Source of the DNA: Clostridiales bacterium
Lineage (GTDB): Bacteria; Bacillota; Clostridia; Oscillospirales; QAMX01
NCBI GenBank assembly: GCA_016285815.1
Contig: JAEERN010000065.1
Coordinates: 1-25,728, forward strand
DNA length: 25,728 nucleotides
Direction of reading: 5' to 3'
Numbering within the stretch: position 1 is the stretch's first letter; each line of letters begins with the position of its first letter. The notes beneath the pieces are model-generated. The model searched no databases. It saw only the letters and a list, made by a program, of their open reading frames with translations, and was not told the DNA's origin. Made by a program: the position numbers and the translations under genes. This document shows, piece by piece, positions 8,109 through 15,529 of this stretch.

Positions 8109-9764
8109 ATGAGAGCCGAAGCCATCGACGGCGTCCTGTTCGCCGACATGATCCGGGCGGGCGCCGCCAATCTGGATGCCAACCGCAAGATCGTCAACGA
8201 TCTGAACGTCTTTCCGATCCCGGACGGGGACACCGGGGACAACATGTACATGACCATCGAGTCCGGTGCGGAAGAGCTGGCCGGGCGCGAGAACGCGTCG
8301 CTGGGAGACGTGGCCTCTTCGGCGTCCAAGTGGATGCTGCTGGGGGCGCGCGGCAACTCCGGCGTCATCCTGTCCCGGATCTTCGCGGGGATCTCCCGCG
8401 GGCTGTCCGGCGTCGACGAAGCCGACCCCGCCGTTTTGAGCCGCGCCTTCGCCATGGGCGTGGACGAGGCGTACGGGGCCGTTTCCGTGCCGGTGGAGGG
8501 CACGATCCTCACCGTGTACAAGGACGCCGTGCGCTATGCCGCCGAGCGGCTGGGGCCCGACAGCACGATCCGAAGCTATTTTGACGACTTCACCGCCGAG
8601 CTTCGCCGCTCTCTCGAGCGCACGCCGGAGCTTTTGGCGGTGCTGAAGGAGTCCGGCGTCGTGGACAGCGGCGGCGCGGGGCTTCTGTACATCGCCGACG
8701 GGATGCGGATGGCGCTGGACGGACAGGCCGTCCGGACCGCCGACCGCCCGGAGGAGACCGGGAAAAAGCGCGTCGACCTGTCCCTGTTCACCGAGGACAG
8801 CGAGCTGACCTTCGGCTACTGCACCGAGTTCCTGCTCCGGCTCCAGCGGGCCAAAGGGGATCCGGACGCGTTCGATCTGGAGGCGCTGATCCGCTGGCTG
8901 AACAGCGTCGGCGACTCAGTGGTCGCCTTCCGGGAAGGGACTGTGGTCAAGGTCCACGTTCACACCCGCGTCCCCGGTGACGTGATGAACCACTGTCAGC
9001 AGTTCGGCGAGTTTTTGACGCTGAAGATCGAGAACATGACGCTCCAGCACAGCGAGAGCACCGTGCAGAACCGCCTCGAGCTCCGGCCCGCGGCGCCCCG
9101 CAAGCCGTACGGCATCGTCGCCGTCGCGGCGGGCGAGGGGATCCGGGAGACCTTCCGGTCTCTGGGCTGCGACGAGGTGGTGGACGGCGGCCAGAGCATG
9201 AATCCCTCGGCGGAGGACTTCGTCCGCGCCTTCGCGCGGATCAACGCGGACACCATCCTGGTCTTTCCCAACAACGGCAACGTGATCCTGACGGCGCGTC
9301 AGGCGGCCGGGCTGTACGACAAGGCGGACGTTCGCATCGTCCCGAGCAGGACCGTGGGCGAGGGCTACGCCGCCGTCTCCCAGCTGGATACGTCCTCCGG
9401 CGATACCGACGCCATCCTGGCCGAGCTGGACGAGGTCGTCGCCGGCGTGGTCACGGGCTTCGTCTCGCGGGCCTCGCGGGACGCGGACCGGGACGGCGTT
9501 TCGGTCCGCGCCGGAGACTTCATCGGCTTTGCGGAGGACACGATCTATACGGACGCCTCCGAGCGGAACGCGGCGGCGCTGGCGCTGGCCGGCGCGCTGG
9601 ACGCCGGGAAGTACGACGTGATGCTGGTGGTCCGGGGAGCCGGCGCGTCTGCGGAAGAGGCCGAAGCGCTCTGCGGCGCTCTGGGCGCCGCCTTCCGGCG
9701 AACCGAGGTCATCCCCGTCGACGGCGGCCAGCCGATCCACGACTATATCCTGATCCTGGAATAA
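8109..9764 (+). CDS. fakA: Fatty acid kinase catalytic subunit FakA (DAK2 domain)
   Basis: FakA phosphorylates fatty acids held by a FakB protein, giving acyl-phosphate for phospholipid synthesis. This 551-residue protein has the N-terminal DAK2 kinase domain (1 to about 200) with the nucleotide/Mg motif PDGDTGDNM at 38-46 and ARGNSG at 80-85, plus DSGGAGL near 190. The middle domain retains the Cys and two His that bind zinc in known FakA: C238 (GYCTEF) and H283/H285 (VHVHT). A C-terminal YloV-type domain completes the usual length. The ATG at 8109 follows AGGAG at 8093-8097. fakB begins 24 nt downstream and plsX closes the operon, which supports the assignment over dihydroxyacetone kinase. 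Confidence 0.92.
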   Translation: MRAEAIDGVLFADMIRAGAANLDANRKIVNDLNVFPIPDGDTGDNMYMTIESGAEELAGRENASLGDVASSASKWMLLGARGNSGVILSRIFAGISRGLSGVDEADPAVLSRAFAMGVDEAYGAVSVPVEGTILTVYKDAVRYAAERLGPDSTIRSYFDDFTAELRRSLERTPELLAVLKESGVVDSGGAGLLYIADGMRMALDGQAVRTADRPEETGKKRVDLSLFTEDSELTFGYCTEFLLRLQRAKGDPDAFDLEALIRWLNSVGDSVVAFREGTVVKVHVHTRVPGDVMNHCQQFGEFLTLKIENMTLQHSESTVQNRLELRPAAPRKPYGIVAVAAGEGIRETFRSLGCDEVVDGGQSMNPSAEDFVRAFARINADTILVFPNNGNVILTARQAAGLYDKADVRIVPSRTVGEGYAAVSQLDTSSGDTDAILAELDEVVAGVVTGFVSRASRDADRDGVSVRAGDFIGFAEDTIYTDASERNAAALALAGALDAGKYDVMLVVRGAGASAEEAEALCGALGAAFRRTEVIPVDGGQPIHDYILILE

Positions 9765-9788
9765 AGAGAGAAAACGGAGGAAAAACGC

Positions 9789-10658
9789 ATGCTCGTCCTG
9801 TTCACCGACACCGACACCGACATCACCCCATCCGAAGCCCGCGAGTTCGGCTATCGCCTCATCAGCATGCCGTACAGCGTCGACGGCAAGACCACCTATC
9901 CCTATGTGGATTTCGACGTCTTCGACGCCCACGCCTTCTACGACATGCTGCGCGCCGGCGCGCTGCCCAACACCAGCGCCATCAGCGTCGAACAGTACCG
10001 GAACTATTTCGAGCCGGTCTTCGCCGAGGGGAACGACATCCTTTACGTCCACTTTTCCCGGGCCATGACCGCCACCTTCGACGCCATGGACCGGGCGGTG
10101 GCCGAGCTGAAGACCCGGTACCCCGACCGCGCCTTTTACGAGATCGACACCAAGGGCATCACCATCGGAAGCCTGAACATCGTCAAGGAGATCGGCGACC
10201 AGTACCGCGCCGGCCGCACCGCCGAAGAGATGCTGGCCTGGGCGCGGGACGAGGTGGACCGGTTCGCCGTCTATTTCTTCGCGGACGATCTCCGCTTTTT
10301 CAAGCACAGCGGCCGGGTCTCCGGCCTGGCCGGGACCATGGGCACGCTGCTGGGCATCCGGCCCATCATCCACATGAACAGCGAGGGCAAGATGGTCAGC
10401 GTCGGCAAGGAAAAGGGCCGCGCCAAGGCCATGGAGCGGCTGGTGGCCTATGTGGAAGAGCTGGGCGACCACGTGGCGGATCACCGGGTGATCGTCGGCC
10501 ACAGCGACTCCCGCGAGATCGCGGAAGAGGTCATCGCCCTGCTGCGCCGGCGCTTCGGCGAAGGCCTTCGCATCGAGCTTGTCGACGTGAACCCCACGGC
10601 GGGCAGCCACTGCGGCCCCAACGGCGTCGGGATCAGCTTCCACGCCGTCCACCGCTGA
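9789..10658 (+). CDS. fakB: DegV family fatty-acid-binding protein FakB
   Basis: FakB binds a free fatty acid and presents its carboxylate to FakA. The 289-residue length is typical of DegV. Visible landmarks are an N-terminal strand with TDTDTDI, the NTSAIS loop (T62/S63, where FakB proteins contact the fatty-acid head group), SRAMTATFDAM, the RFFKHSGRVSG segment and the C-terminal HCGPNGVG loop, equivalent to HTGPGALG in relatives. GGAGG at 9776-9780 lies 8 nt before the ATG. Its place directly after fakA argues that it is the cognate subunit. Acyl-chain preference cannot be told by eye. Confidence 0.9.
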   Translation: MLVLFTDTDTDITPSEAREFGYRLISMPYSVDGKTTYPYVDFDVFDAHAFYDMLRAGALPNTSAISVEQYRNYFEPVFAEGNDILYVHFSRAMTATFDAMDRAVAELKTRYPDRAFYEIDTKGITIGSLNIVKEIGDQYRAGRTAEEMLAWARDEVDRFAVYFFADDLRFFKHSGRVSGLAGTMGTLLGIRPIIHMNSEGKMVSVGKEKGRAKAMERLVAYVEELGDHVADHRVIVGHSDSREIAEEVIALLRRRFGEGLRIELVDVNPTAGSHCGPNGVGISFHAVHR

Positions 10659-10670
10659 AAGCGCGGCGGT

Positions 10671-11807
10671 ATGCTGACGGTATGTGAGGTCCGGACCCGT
10701 CGGCAGCGGAAGGATTTTCTGGACTTCCCGCTGCGCCTGTACCGGAACGAGCCCTGTTTTGTTCCGCCGCTCTATGCGGACGAAAAGAAGATGTTCCGCC
10801 GGGACTTCGTCTACAACGAGACGTGCGAGTCGGTCTTTTTCAACGCCTACCGGGATGGGGCCATGGTGGGCCGCATCGAGGGCATCCTCCAGCGGGCCGC
10901 CAACGAAAAGACGGGGGAGAAGCGCGTGCGCTTCACGCGGTTCGACGCGGTGGACGACCAGGCGGTGGCCGATGCGCTGTTCGCGGCGGTGGAGGACTGG
11001 GCCCGCGCCAGAGGGATGGACACGGTCTGCGGGCCGCTGGGGTATTCCGACCTCGAGCGCGAGGGGCTGCTGATCGAGGGCTTCGACCAGCTTTCCACCT
11101 TTGAAGAGCAGTACAACGCCCCCTATTACGCGCGGCTGATCGAGTCCTGCGGCTATGCCAAAGAGGTGGACTGGGTCGAAAGCAAGATCTATCTGCCCGA
11201 AAAACAGGACGACACGCTGGAGCGCATGAGCGCCTATATCATGAAGCGCTGCCGGCTCCACTTCGGCGAGGCCAAAAACGTCCGCGACTTCATCCGGCGG
11301 TACGGCGACGACTTTTTCGCCCTGCTGGACCGCGCCTACGCGGGCCTTTACGGGACGGTGCCCTTCACCGACGGGATGAAAAAGATGATGATCGACAACT
11401 TCCTGCTGATCGTCGATCTGAAGCACGTGGCGGTCATCCTGGACGAAACCGACAAGCTGGTCTGCCTCGGCATCTGTTTCCCGTCCATCGCGCAGGCGGT
11501 CCAGAAGTCCGGCGGCCGTCTGACGCCTGCGGCGCTGGTCCGCCTGCTGCGGGCCATCCGGCACCCGAAGATCATCGATCTGGGTCTGGTGGCCGTGGCG
11601 CCGGAGTATGCCAACCGCGGCGTCAGCACGGCCATCTCGGCTGAACTGATGAAGATGCTGCGGGAGGACGGCGTGGAGTACGCCGAGACCAACCTGAACC
11701 TCGAGACGAATCATGCCATCCAGAACCAGTGGAAACGGTTCCGCGCGGTGCAGCACAAGCGCCGCCGGGCCTATGTCAAGAGCCTGACGGGAGGAGAAGA
11801 CCGATGA
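10671..11807 (+). CDS. GNAT-like acyltransferase of unknown substrate
   Basis: This 378-residue protein has a long N-terminal part (FPLRLYRNEPCFVPPLYADEKK, then GRIEGILQR) and a C-terminal GNAT-like fold. The acyl-CoA loop is LGLVAVAPEYANRGVSTAIS (about 304-323), followed by a conserved helix and ETNLNLETNHAIQNQWKRF. I recognise it as the larger GNAT relatives often annotated only as N-acetyltransferase. The substrate is unknown. It starts 12 nt after fakB with no clear Shine-Dalgarno site, suggesting translation by re-initiation, and its stop overlaps the plsX start (ATGA at 11804-11807). This tight placement between FakB and PlsX suggests a lipid-related reaction, perhaps using acyl-ACP or acyl-phosphate; that is inference. 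Confidence 0.72.
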   Translation: MLTVCEVRTRRQRKDFLDFPLRLYRNEPCFVPPLYADEKKMFRRDFVYNETCESVFFNAYRDGAMVGRIEGILQRAANEKTGEKRVRFTRFDAVDDQAVADALFAAVEDWARARGMDTVCGPLGYSDLEREGLLIEGFDQLSTFEEQYNAPYYARLIESCGYAKEVDWVESKIYLPEKQDDTLERMSAYIMKRCRLHFGEAKNVRDFIRRYGDDFFALLDRAYAGLYGTVPFTDGMKKMMIDNFLLIVDLKHVAVILDETDKLVCLGICFPSIAQAVQKSGGRLTPAALVRLLRAIRHPKIIDLGLVAVAPEYANRGVSTAISAELMKMLREDGVEYAETNLNLETNHAIQNQWKRFRAVQHKRRRAYVKSLTGGEDR

Positions 11808-12838
11808 AGATCGCCGTGGACTGCCTGGGAGGCGACAACAGCCCGGGGGCCAACGTCGAAGGGGCGTGGCTGGCGCTTCAGCGCCACGCGGATCTGCGCG
11901 TGACGCTGGTGGGCGACGAGGCGGGCATCGAGAGAGAGCTGGAACGCCTCGGTGCGGCGCGGGACCGGATCGAGGTCGTCCACGCGCCGGAGGTCATCAC
12001 CGGCGAAGACAAGCCCACCGCCGCCATCCGGCAGAAAAAGGACAGCTCTCTGATCCGCTCGATCCAACTGCTGCGGGAGGATCCCGAGACCTGCGCGCTG
12101 GTGTCCACCGGGGCCACCGGGGCGCTGGTGGCGGCGGCGACGCTGCGCATCGGCCGCATCAGGGGCATCCGCCGGCCGGCGTTCTGCCCGATCCTGCCCA
12201 CCATGACCGGCGGCATCGTCGGCATCTGCGACAGCGGCGCCAACGTGGACGTCCTGCCCGAACAGCTGTGCCAGTTCGCCATCCTGGGCAGCCGGTATCT
12301 GGAGAGCGCCTTCGGCGTCCGGTCGCCCCGGGTCGCGCTTCTGAACGTGGGAGTGGAGTCGGAGAAGGGCGACGAGCTGCGCAAGACCGCCTATCCGCTG
12401 TTGGAGGCGACGCCCGGCATCCGCTTCGTCGGCAACATGGAGAGCAGGGACCTGCTGTCTGGCCGATACGATCTGGTGGTGTGCGACGGCTTCTCGGGCA
12501 ACGTGCTGATCAAGACCACCGAGGGGACCGCGCTGGAGCTTTTGAAAAAGATCAAGCGGGACATCGCCTCGAAAAAACGGTATATGCTGGGCGCGTGGTT
12601 CATGAAGCGCATGTTCCTGGAGGAAAAGGAGTTCATGAACTATCAGAACTACGGCGGAAGTGTGCTGCTGGGCGCGGAGAAGACCGTGGTCAAGGGCCAC
12701 GGCTCCAGTGACGCCGCGGCGGTGGCCAAGTGCGTGGAACAGGCGGTCCGCATGCAGCAGGGCGGCATGAACGACAAGGTCCGCGCGTCGCTCGCGGAGT
12801 TCGAGGCGCGCCGGGCCGGCGCCGCACAGGCGGAGTGA
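11804..12838 (+). CDS. plsX: Phosphate acyltransferase PlsX
   Basis: PlsX interconverts acyl-ACP and acyl-phosphate, the donor for the glycerol-3-phosphate acyltransferase PlsY, at the inner face of the membrane. The 344-residue protein begins MKIAVDCLGGDNSPG (usually DAMGGDNAP) and has the family motifs VITGEDKPTAAIR with KKDSS, LVSTGATGALV, the ICDSGANVDVLPEQL block, LLNVGVESEKGD, CDGFSGNVLIKTTEG and YGGSVLLGAEKTVVKGHGSS. ATG at 11804 has GGAGGAG at 11790-11796 and overlaps the GNAT stop by 4 nt. No fabD, fabH or acpP follows; a terminator comes 26 nt after the stop. The usual plsX-fab order is therefore replaced by a fak-plsX arrangement. Confidence 0.95.
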   Translation: MKIAVDCLGGDNSPGANVEGAWLALQRHADLRVTLVGDEAGIERELERLGAARDRIEVVHAPEVITGEDKPTAAIRQKKDSSLIRSIQLLREDPETCALVSTGATGALVAAATLRIGRIRGIRRPAFCPILPTMTGGIVGICDSGANVDVLPEQLCQFAILGSRYLESAFGVRSPRVALLNVGVESEKGDELRKTAYPLLEATPGIRFVGNMESRDLLSGRYDLVVCDGFSGNVLIKTTEGTALELLKKIKRDIASKKRYMLGAWFMKRMFLEEKEFMNYQNYGGSVLLGAEKTVVKGHGSSDAAAVAKCVEQAVRMQQGGMNDKVRASLAEFEARRAGAAQAE

Positions 12839-12859
12839 GCCCCGCCGCAGGGCAAGAGA

Positions 12860-12891
12860 AAAAAGCCTCTCCGGGATCGGAGAGGCTTTTT
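12860..12891. terminator. Bidirectional intrinsic terminator after plsX
   Basis: A perfect 9-bp stem (12865-12873 with 12878-12886) and a GGAT loop are flanked by A and T runs, so the hairpin works for plsX on plus and for the truncated XRE gene on minus. Confidence 0.93.
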
Positions 12892-12894
12892 GCG

Positions 12895-13032
12895 TCATCG
12901 GAAACAGGTAGGATCGTCGGTCCGCCCGGTGAGGTAGTCCAGCGAAACGTTGAAATAGTCCGCCAGCTTGATGAGCTCGGCGATGCCGGGCTCCCGTTCG
13001 CCGGTCTCATAGCGGCTGAAGGTACGACGTGA
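12895..13032 (-). pseudogene. 3' remnant of an XRE-family HTH regulator
   Basis: Read on the minus strand, the frame ending at TGA 12895-12897 encodes FSRYETGEREP, then AELIKLADYFNVSLDYLTGRTDDP. This is the unmistakable second half of an XRE/Cro-type HTH domain. About 43 codons remain. Upstream of SRRTFSRYE (around 13030) the frame stops looking like an HTH, and sequence belonging to another gene on the opposite strand begins. The promoter, start and first helices are gone. The remnant still has its terminator, shared with plsX. It is too short for automated gene callers. Confidence 0.8.
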
Positions 13033-13337
13033 CCGAGCTGTTCGACATGCTGAGCGGGAACGCGCTGAACGCCCAGAACACGTTCAAGGGGCAGTACGTG
13101 GAGCTGACCGGGTATCTGGAAACCATCGACAGCAACGGCAGGTACATCAGCGTCGGCGCCGATCCGGGGGACTATACGTATCTCCTGGATTCCGTGCACT
13201 GCATGATCCGGAGGAACAGCGGCCAGCTGGAACAGATCATGGAGATGAAAACGGGCGATCCCATCACGGTGCGCGGCCGGATCACCGACGTGGGCGAGGT
13301 CCTGGGGTATTATCTGGACATCGACGGCATCGGCTGA
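13020..13337 (+). pseudogene. tRNA_anti-like (OB-fold) protein, N-terminally truncated
   Basis: The frame after the TGA at 13017-13019 encodes YDVTELFDMLSGNALNAQNTFKG, then YVELTGYLETIDSNGRYISV and GDPITVRGRITDVGEVLGYYLDIDGIG. This matches the tRNA_anti-like family (PF12869 as I recall it), small OB-fold domains usually preceded by a signal or membrane region. That N-terminal part is absent: the frame runs into the XRE remnant. A GTG at 13029 could start a 102-residue protein but has no Shine-Dalgarno site and no promoter. A good terminator remains downstream at 13401-13446. It is probably a silent remnant. Confidence 0.72.
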
Positions 13338-13400
13338 CCGCGGGCCGTCTCTTCCCCGGCCGCGCCGCGGCGTGGAGCTGCGGCGGCGGTCGCGCTGCAA

Positions 13401-13446
13401 ACGATGCGCAGGTCCGGCTTCCGGAGCCTGCGCGTCGTTTTTTTTT
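13401..13446 (+). terminator. Intrinsic terminator after the OB-fold remnant
   Basis: A 12-bp outer stem (13401-13412 with 13426-13437, one G-U) continues through a one-base bulge into five more pairs with a CTT loop. Nine T follow at 13438-13446. Confidence 0.92.
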
Positions 13447-13477
13447 GCCGGCCGGACGCGGACGTTCCGGAAAACGG

Positions 13478-13509
13478 GTCTGTACAGACGGAAAAAAAGG
13501 TGGTATAAT
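13478..13509 (+). promoter_or_regulatory. mntP promoter with perfect 12-bp palindrome at -35
   Basis: TATAAT at 13504-13509 has TGTACA (13481-13486) 17 bp upstream as a weak -35. That hexamer is the centre of the perfect palindrome GTCTGTACAGAC (13478-13489), a likely binding site for a dimeric regulator that could replace or block normal -35 recognition. Confidence 0.75.
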
Positions 13510-13514
13510 AAGGC

Positions 13515-13554
13515 GGTCCTTTCCGGAGAGCCCCGGGGCCGCCCGGAAAGGGCC
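13515..13554 (+). other. Hairpin at the 5' end of the mntP leader
   Basis: A 12-bp stem (13515-13526 with 13543-13554, one G-U) encloses CCCCGGGG and begins at about the expected transcription start. The leader runs a further 110 nt to the ATG. It could stabilise the mRNA or be part of a larger regulatory RNA. I do not see the GGGGAGUA core of the yybP-ykoY Mn riboswitch. Confidence 0.5.
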
Positions 13555-13664
13555 TCCCTGCTTGCGGGAAAACCGGAATAGCGCCGCGCCCGTCCGGCAT
13601 AGGGTGATACCGGGCCGCGTCGGCGGCTGCGGGGCGAAGGATCGGGGAAAGGAAGCGCGCTTGG

Positions 13665-14261
13665 ATGGAGTGGAGTTTCGGCTTTGTCGCGAACAGTCTT
13701 CTGCTGGGCGTCGGTCTGGCCATGGACGCGTTTTCCGTTTCGCTGGCCGACGGTCTGAGCGAGCCGGACATGAGCCGGGGAAAGCGGTGCGCCGTGGCAG
13801 GGGTCTTCGCGTTCTTTCAGGCGCTGATGCCCATGACGGGATGGTTCTTTGTCAGGACGGCGGTGCGGACCTTTTCCGCCGTCGAGCGGTTCATCCCGTG
13901 GATCGCGCTGGCGCTGCTGACCTTCCTGGGCGGGAAGATGATCCTGGAGGCGCGCAGAGCCGGGACCGCGCCGGATGACGAGCCCGCTCCGGTCCGGATC
14001 GGCTTCGGCGCGCTGATGTCCCAGGGGGTCGCGACGTCCATCGACGCGCTCTCGGTGGGCTTTACCGTCAGCGGGTACGACTGGCGAATGGCGCTGGCCG
14101 CGTCGCTGATCATCGCGGCGGTGACCTTCGCTCTCTGCGCGGCGGGGGTGCTGCTTGGGCGGCGGTTCGGCACGAGGCTGGCCGGAAAGGCCCAGTGGCT
14201 CGGCGGATCGATCCTGATCGCCATCGGGATCGAGATCCTGATCACGGGTCTGGTCGGATAG
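13665..14261 (+). CDS. mntP: Manganese efflux pump MntP
   Basis: MntP exports Mn2+ from the cytoplasm. This 198-residue protein has six predicted membrane helices in two related halves. Each half carries the signature acidic motif: GLAMDAFSVSLADG with D21 and QGVATSIDALSVGF with D127, equivalent to the essential aspartates near 16 and 118 of E. coli MntP. GGKMILE closes the first half as usual. The ATG at 13665 follows a purine-rich AAGGAAG site. It has its own promoter with a 12-bp palindrome and a structured leader of about 150 nt. mutT follows 33 nt later and is probably co-transcribed. Confidence 0.93.
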   Translation: MEWSFGFVANSLLLGVGLAMDAFSVSLADGLSEPDMSRGKRCAVAGVFAFFQALMPMTGWFFVRTAVRTFSAVERFIPWIALALLTFLGGKMILEARRAGTAPDDEPAPVRIGFGALMSQGVATSIDALSVGFTVSGYDWRMALAASLIIAAVTFALCAAGVLLGRRFGTRLAGKAQWLGGSILIAIGIEILITGLVG

Positions 14262-14294
14262 GGACCGGACCTGGAACGAACGGAGGAGAGAGCT

Positions 14295-14840
14295 TTGGTC
14301 GAGGTGGCCGCGGCGCTGATCCGCAGGGGTCGGACGTTCCTGATCTGTCAGAGGCCGGCGCACAAGGCGCGGGGCCTTTTGTGGGAGTTCGTCGGCGGGA
14401 AGATCGAGCCGGGCGAAACGCCCGCCCGGGCGCTGGTGCGCGAGTGCCGCGAAGAGCTGGGCGTCGAGGTCGAGCCGGGCGAGGTGTTCTTCGAGACGGT
14501 CCACGAGTATCCGGACCTGACCGTGCGGCTGATCCTGTTTTCCGCGCGGATCGCCGCGGGCGAGCCGCGGCTGCTGGAGCACGCCGACCTTCGCTGGATC
14601 GAGCCGGAAGAGGCGGACGCCTTCGCCTTCTGCCCGGCGGACGAGCCCGTTCTGGACAGGATCCGGGCCGAGGCGGCCGACGGCCGCTGGGACCGGCGCG
14701 ACCGGAAAAAGGAGCTCTTTGCGGAGCAGAAACAGCTGTTGGACACGTTTCTGGCCCACGGGGCCATCAGCCGGGCCCAGTATGAAAAGAGTCTGGGCTG
14801 TCTCTGCGAAAAGATGGGCTTTTCCCGGGACGGGACCTGA
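14295..14840 (+). CDS. mutT: MutT-type Nudix hydrolase with C-terminal extension
   Basis: The Nudix box is complete at residues 35-57 (G35, E41, R49-E50, E53-E54, G56). The LLWEFVGGKIEPGE context is that of MutT-like enzymes that hydrolyse oxidised nucleotides such as 8-oxo-dGTP. The family domain ends near residue 130. A further 50 residues (KKELFAEQKQLLDTFLAHGAISRAQYEKSLG...) form a helical tail ending in a segment that resembles short 'hairpin' motifs of other proteins; MutT itself lacks it. TTG at 14295 is chosen because GGAGGAG (14282-14288) lies 6 nt upstream and no better start is in frame. Exact substrate is not certain. Confidence 0.85.
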   Translation: MVEVAAALIRRGRTFLICQRPAHKARGLLWEFVGGKIEPGETPARALVRECREELGVEVEPGEVFFETVHEYPDLTVRLILFSARIAAGEPRLLEHADLRWIEPEEADAFAFCPADEPVLDRIRAEAADGRWDRRDRKKELFAEQKQLLDTFLAHGAISRAQYEKSLGCLCEKMGFSRDGT

Positions 14841-14864
14841 CGGAAAAAGACAGACGAAAAAACG

Positions 14865-14895
14865 GCCCGGCGGGGGAGTTCCCCGCCGGGCTTTT
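14865..14895. terminator. Bidirectional terminator between mutT and smpB
   Basis: A perfect 11-bp G+C stem (14865-14875 with 14881-14891) has a 5-nt loop, TTTT on plus and an A-run at 14856-14862 that gives a T-tract on minus. It serves both convergent genes. Confidence 0.9.
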
Positions 14896-14924
14896 GGAAT
14901 AGCGGTAAGACGGCGCGCGGCGGA

Positions 14925-15398
14925 TCAGTCGCCGAGCCGGGACGCGGACTTGACGTACCGTTCGTTTTCCCGCTTTTCGTCGCGCTGGGCCATGGCCTCG
15001 CGCTTGTCGTACAGCTTTTTGCCGCGGCACAGGCCGATCTCCGCCTTGACGCGGCCGTTTTTGAAATAGAGCCGCAGTGGGACGAGGGTGAGCCCGTCCT
15101 GCCTGGTCTTCATATAGAGCTTCAGGATCTCGCTCTTGTGCATCAGCAGCCGCCGCGCCCGGAAGGGGTCGCGGTTGAAGATGTTCCCCTTTTCATAGGG
15201 GGAAATGTGCATGGCGATGACGAACATCTCGCCGTTCTTGACGGCGCAGAAGCTGTCCTTCAGATTCACGTTCCCCGCGCGGAGGGATTTGACCTCGGTC
15301 CCGGCCAGCTCGATGCCGGCCTCGTACGTCTCCAGCACGAAATAGTCGTGATAGGCCTTTTTGTTCTGCGCGATGGTCTTTTCGGCGCGTCCCGGCAC
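14925..15398 (-). CDS. smpB: SsrA-binding protein SmpB
   Basis: SmpB binds tmRNA and delivers it to stalled ribosomes for trans-translation. The protein shows all family blocks: [77 protein letters not shown] and the basic tail [16 protein letters not shown] start it at GTG 15396-15398 (157 aa, the usual size) because AGGAGG at 15408-15413 lies 9 nt upstream. The longer ATG at 15429-15431 coincides with the expected transcription start of the promoter at 15435-15464 and cannot be used from it. The ssrA gene is not in the window. Confidence 0.95.
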   Translation of the reverse strand: MPGRAEKTIAQNKKAYHDYFVLETYEAGIELAGTEVKSLRAGNVNLKDSFCAVKNGEMFVIAMHISPYEKGNIFNRDPFRARRLLMHKSEILKLYMKTRQDGLTLVPLRLYFKNGRVKAEIGLCRGKKLYDKREAMAQRDEKRENERYVKSASRLGD

Positions 15399-15434
15399 GG
15401 CGACCGACCTCCTTCCCGGGAGAGAGTGCATTTT

Positions 15435-15464
15435 ATTCTATCATCCCGCCGGGCGGATGTCAAG
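15435..15464 (-). promoter_or_regulatory. smpB promoter
   Basis: On the minus strand: TTGACA (15459-15464), 18 bp, TAGAAT (15435-15440), with TG one base upstream of the -10 (extended). Initiation near 15428 fixes the smpB start downstream of the first ATG. Confidence 0.88.
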
Positions 15465-15477
15465 GGCGGATCGGACG

Positions 15478-15507
15478 AAAAAAACGTCGGCGCCGAGGGC
15501 GCCGACG
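15478..15507 (-). terminator. Terminator of the UbiA/polyprenyl synthase operon
   Basis: A perfect 10-bp stem (15485-15494 with 15498-15507) with a 3-nt loop is followed on the minus strand by seven T (15478-15484). It begins 23 nt after the polyprenyl synthase stop. Confidence 0.93.
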
Positions 15508-15529
15508 CTTTGTCGGATCAAAGCGAAGA

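Noticed and set aside
13510..13664. yybP-ykoY manganese riboswitch upstream of mntP
   Set aside because: Expected from family knowledge, but the conserved GGGGAGUA core is not visible. Only a strong hairpin could be supported.
15429..15431. ATG start for smpB
   Set aside because: It coincides with the predicted transcription start and lacks a ribosome-binding site, whereas the GTG at 15398 has AGGAGG.
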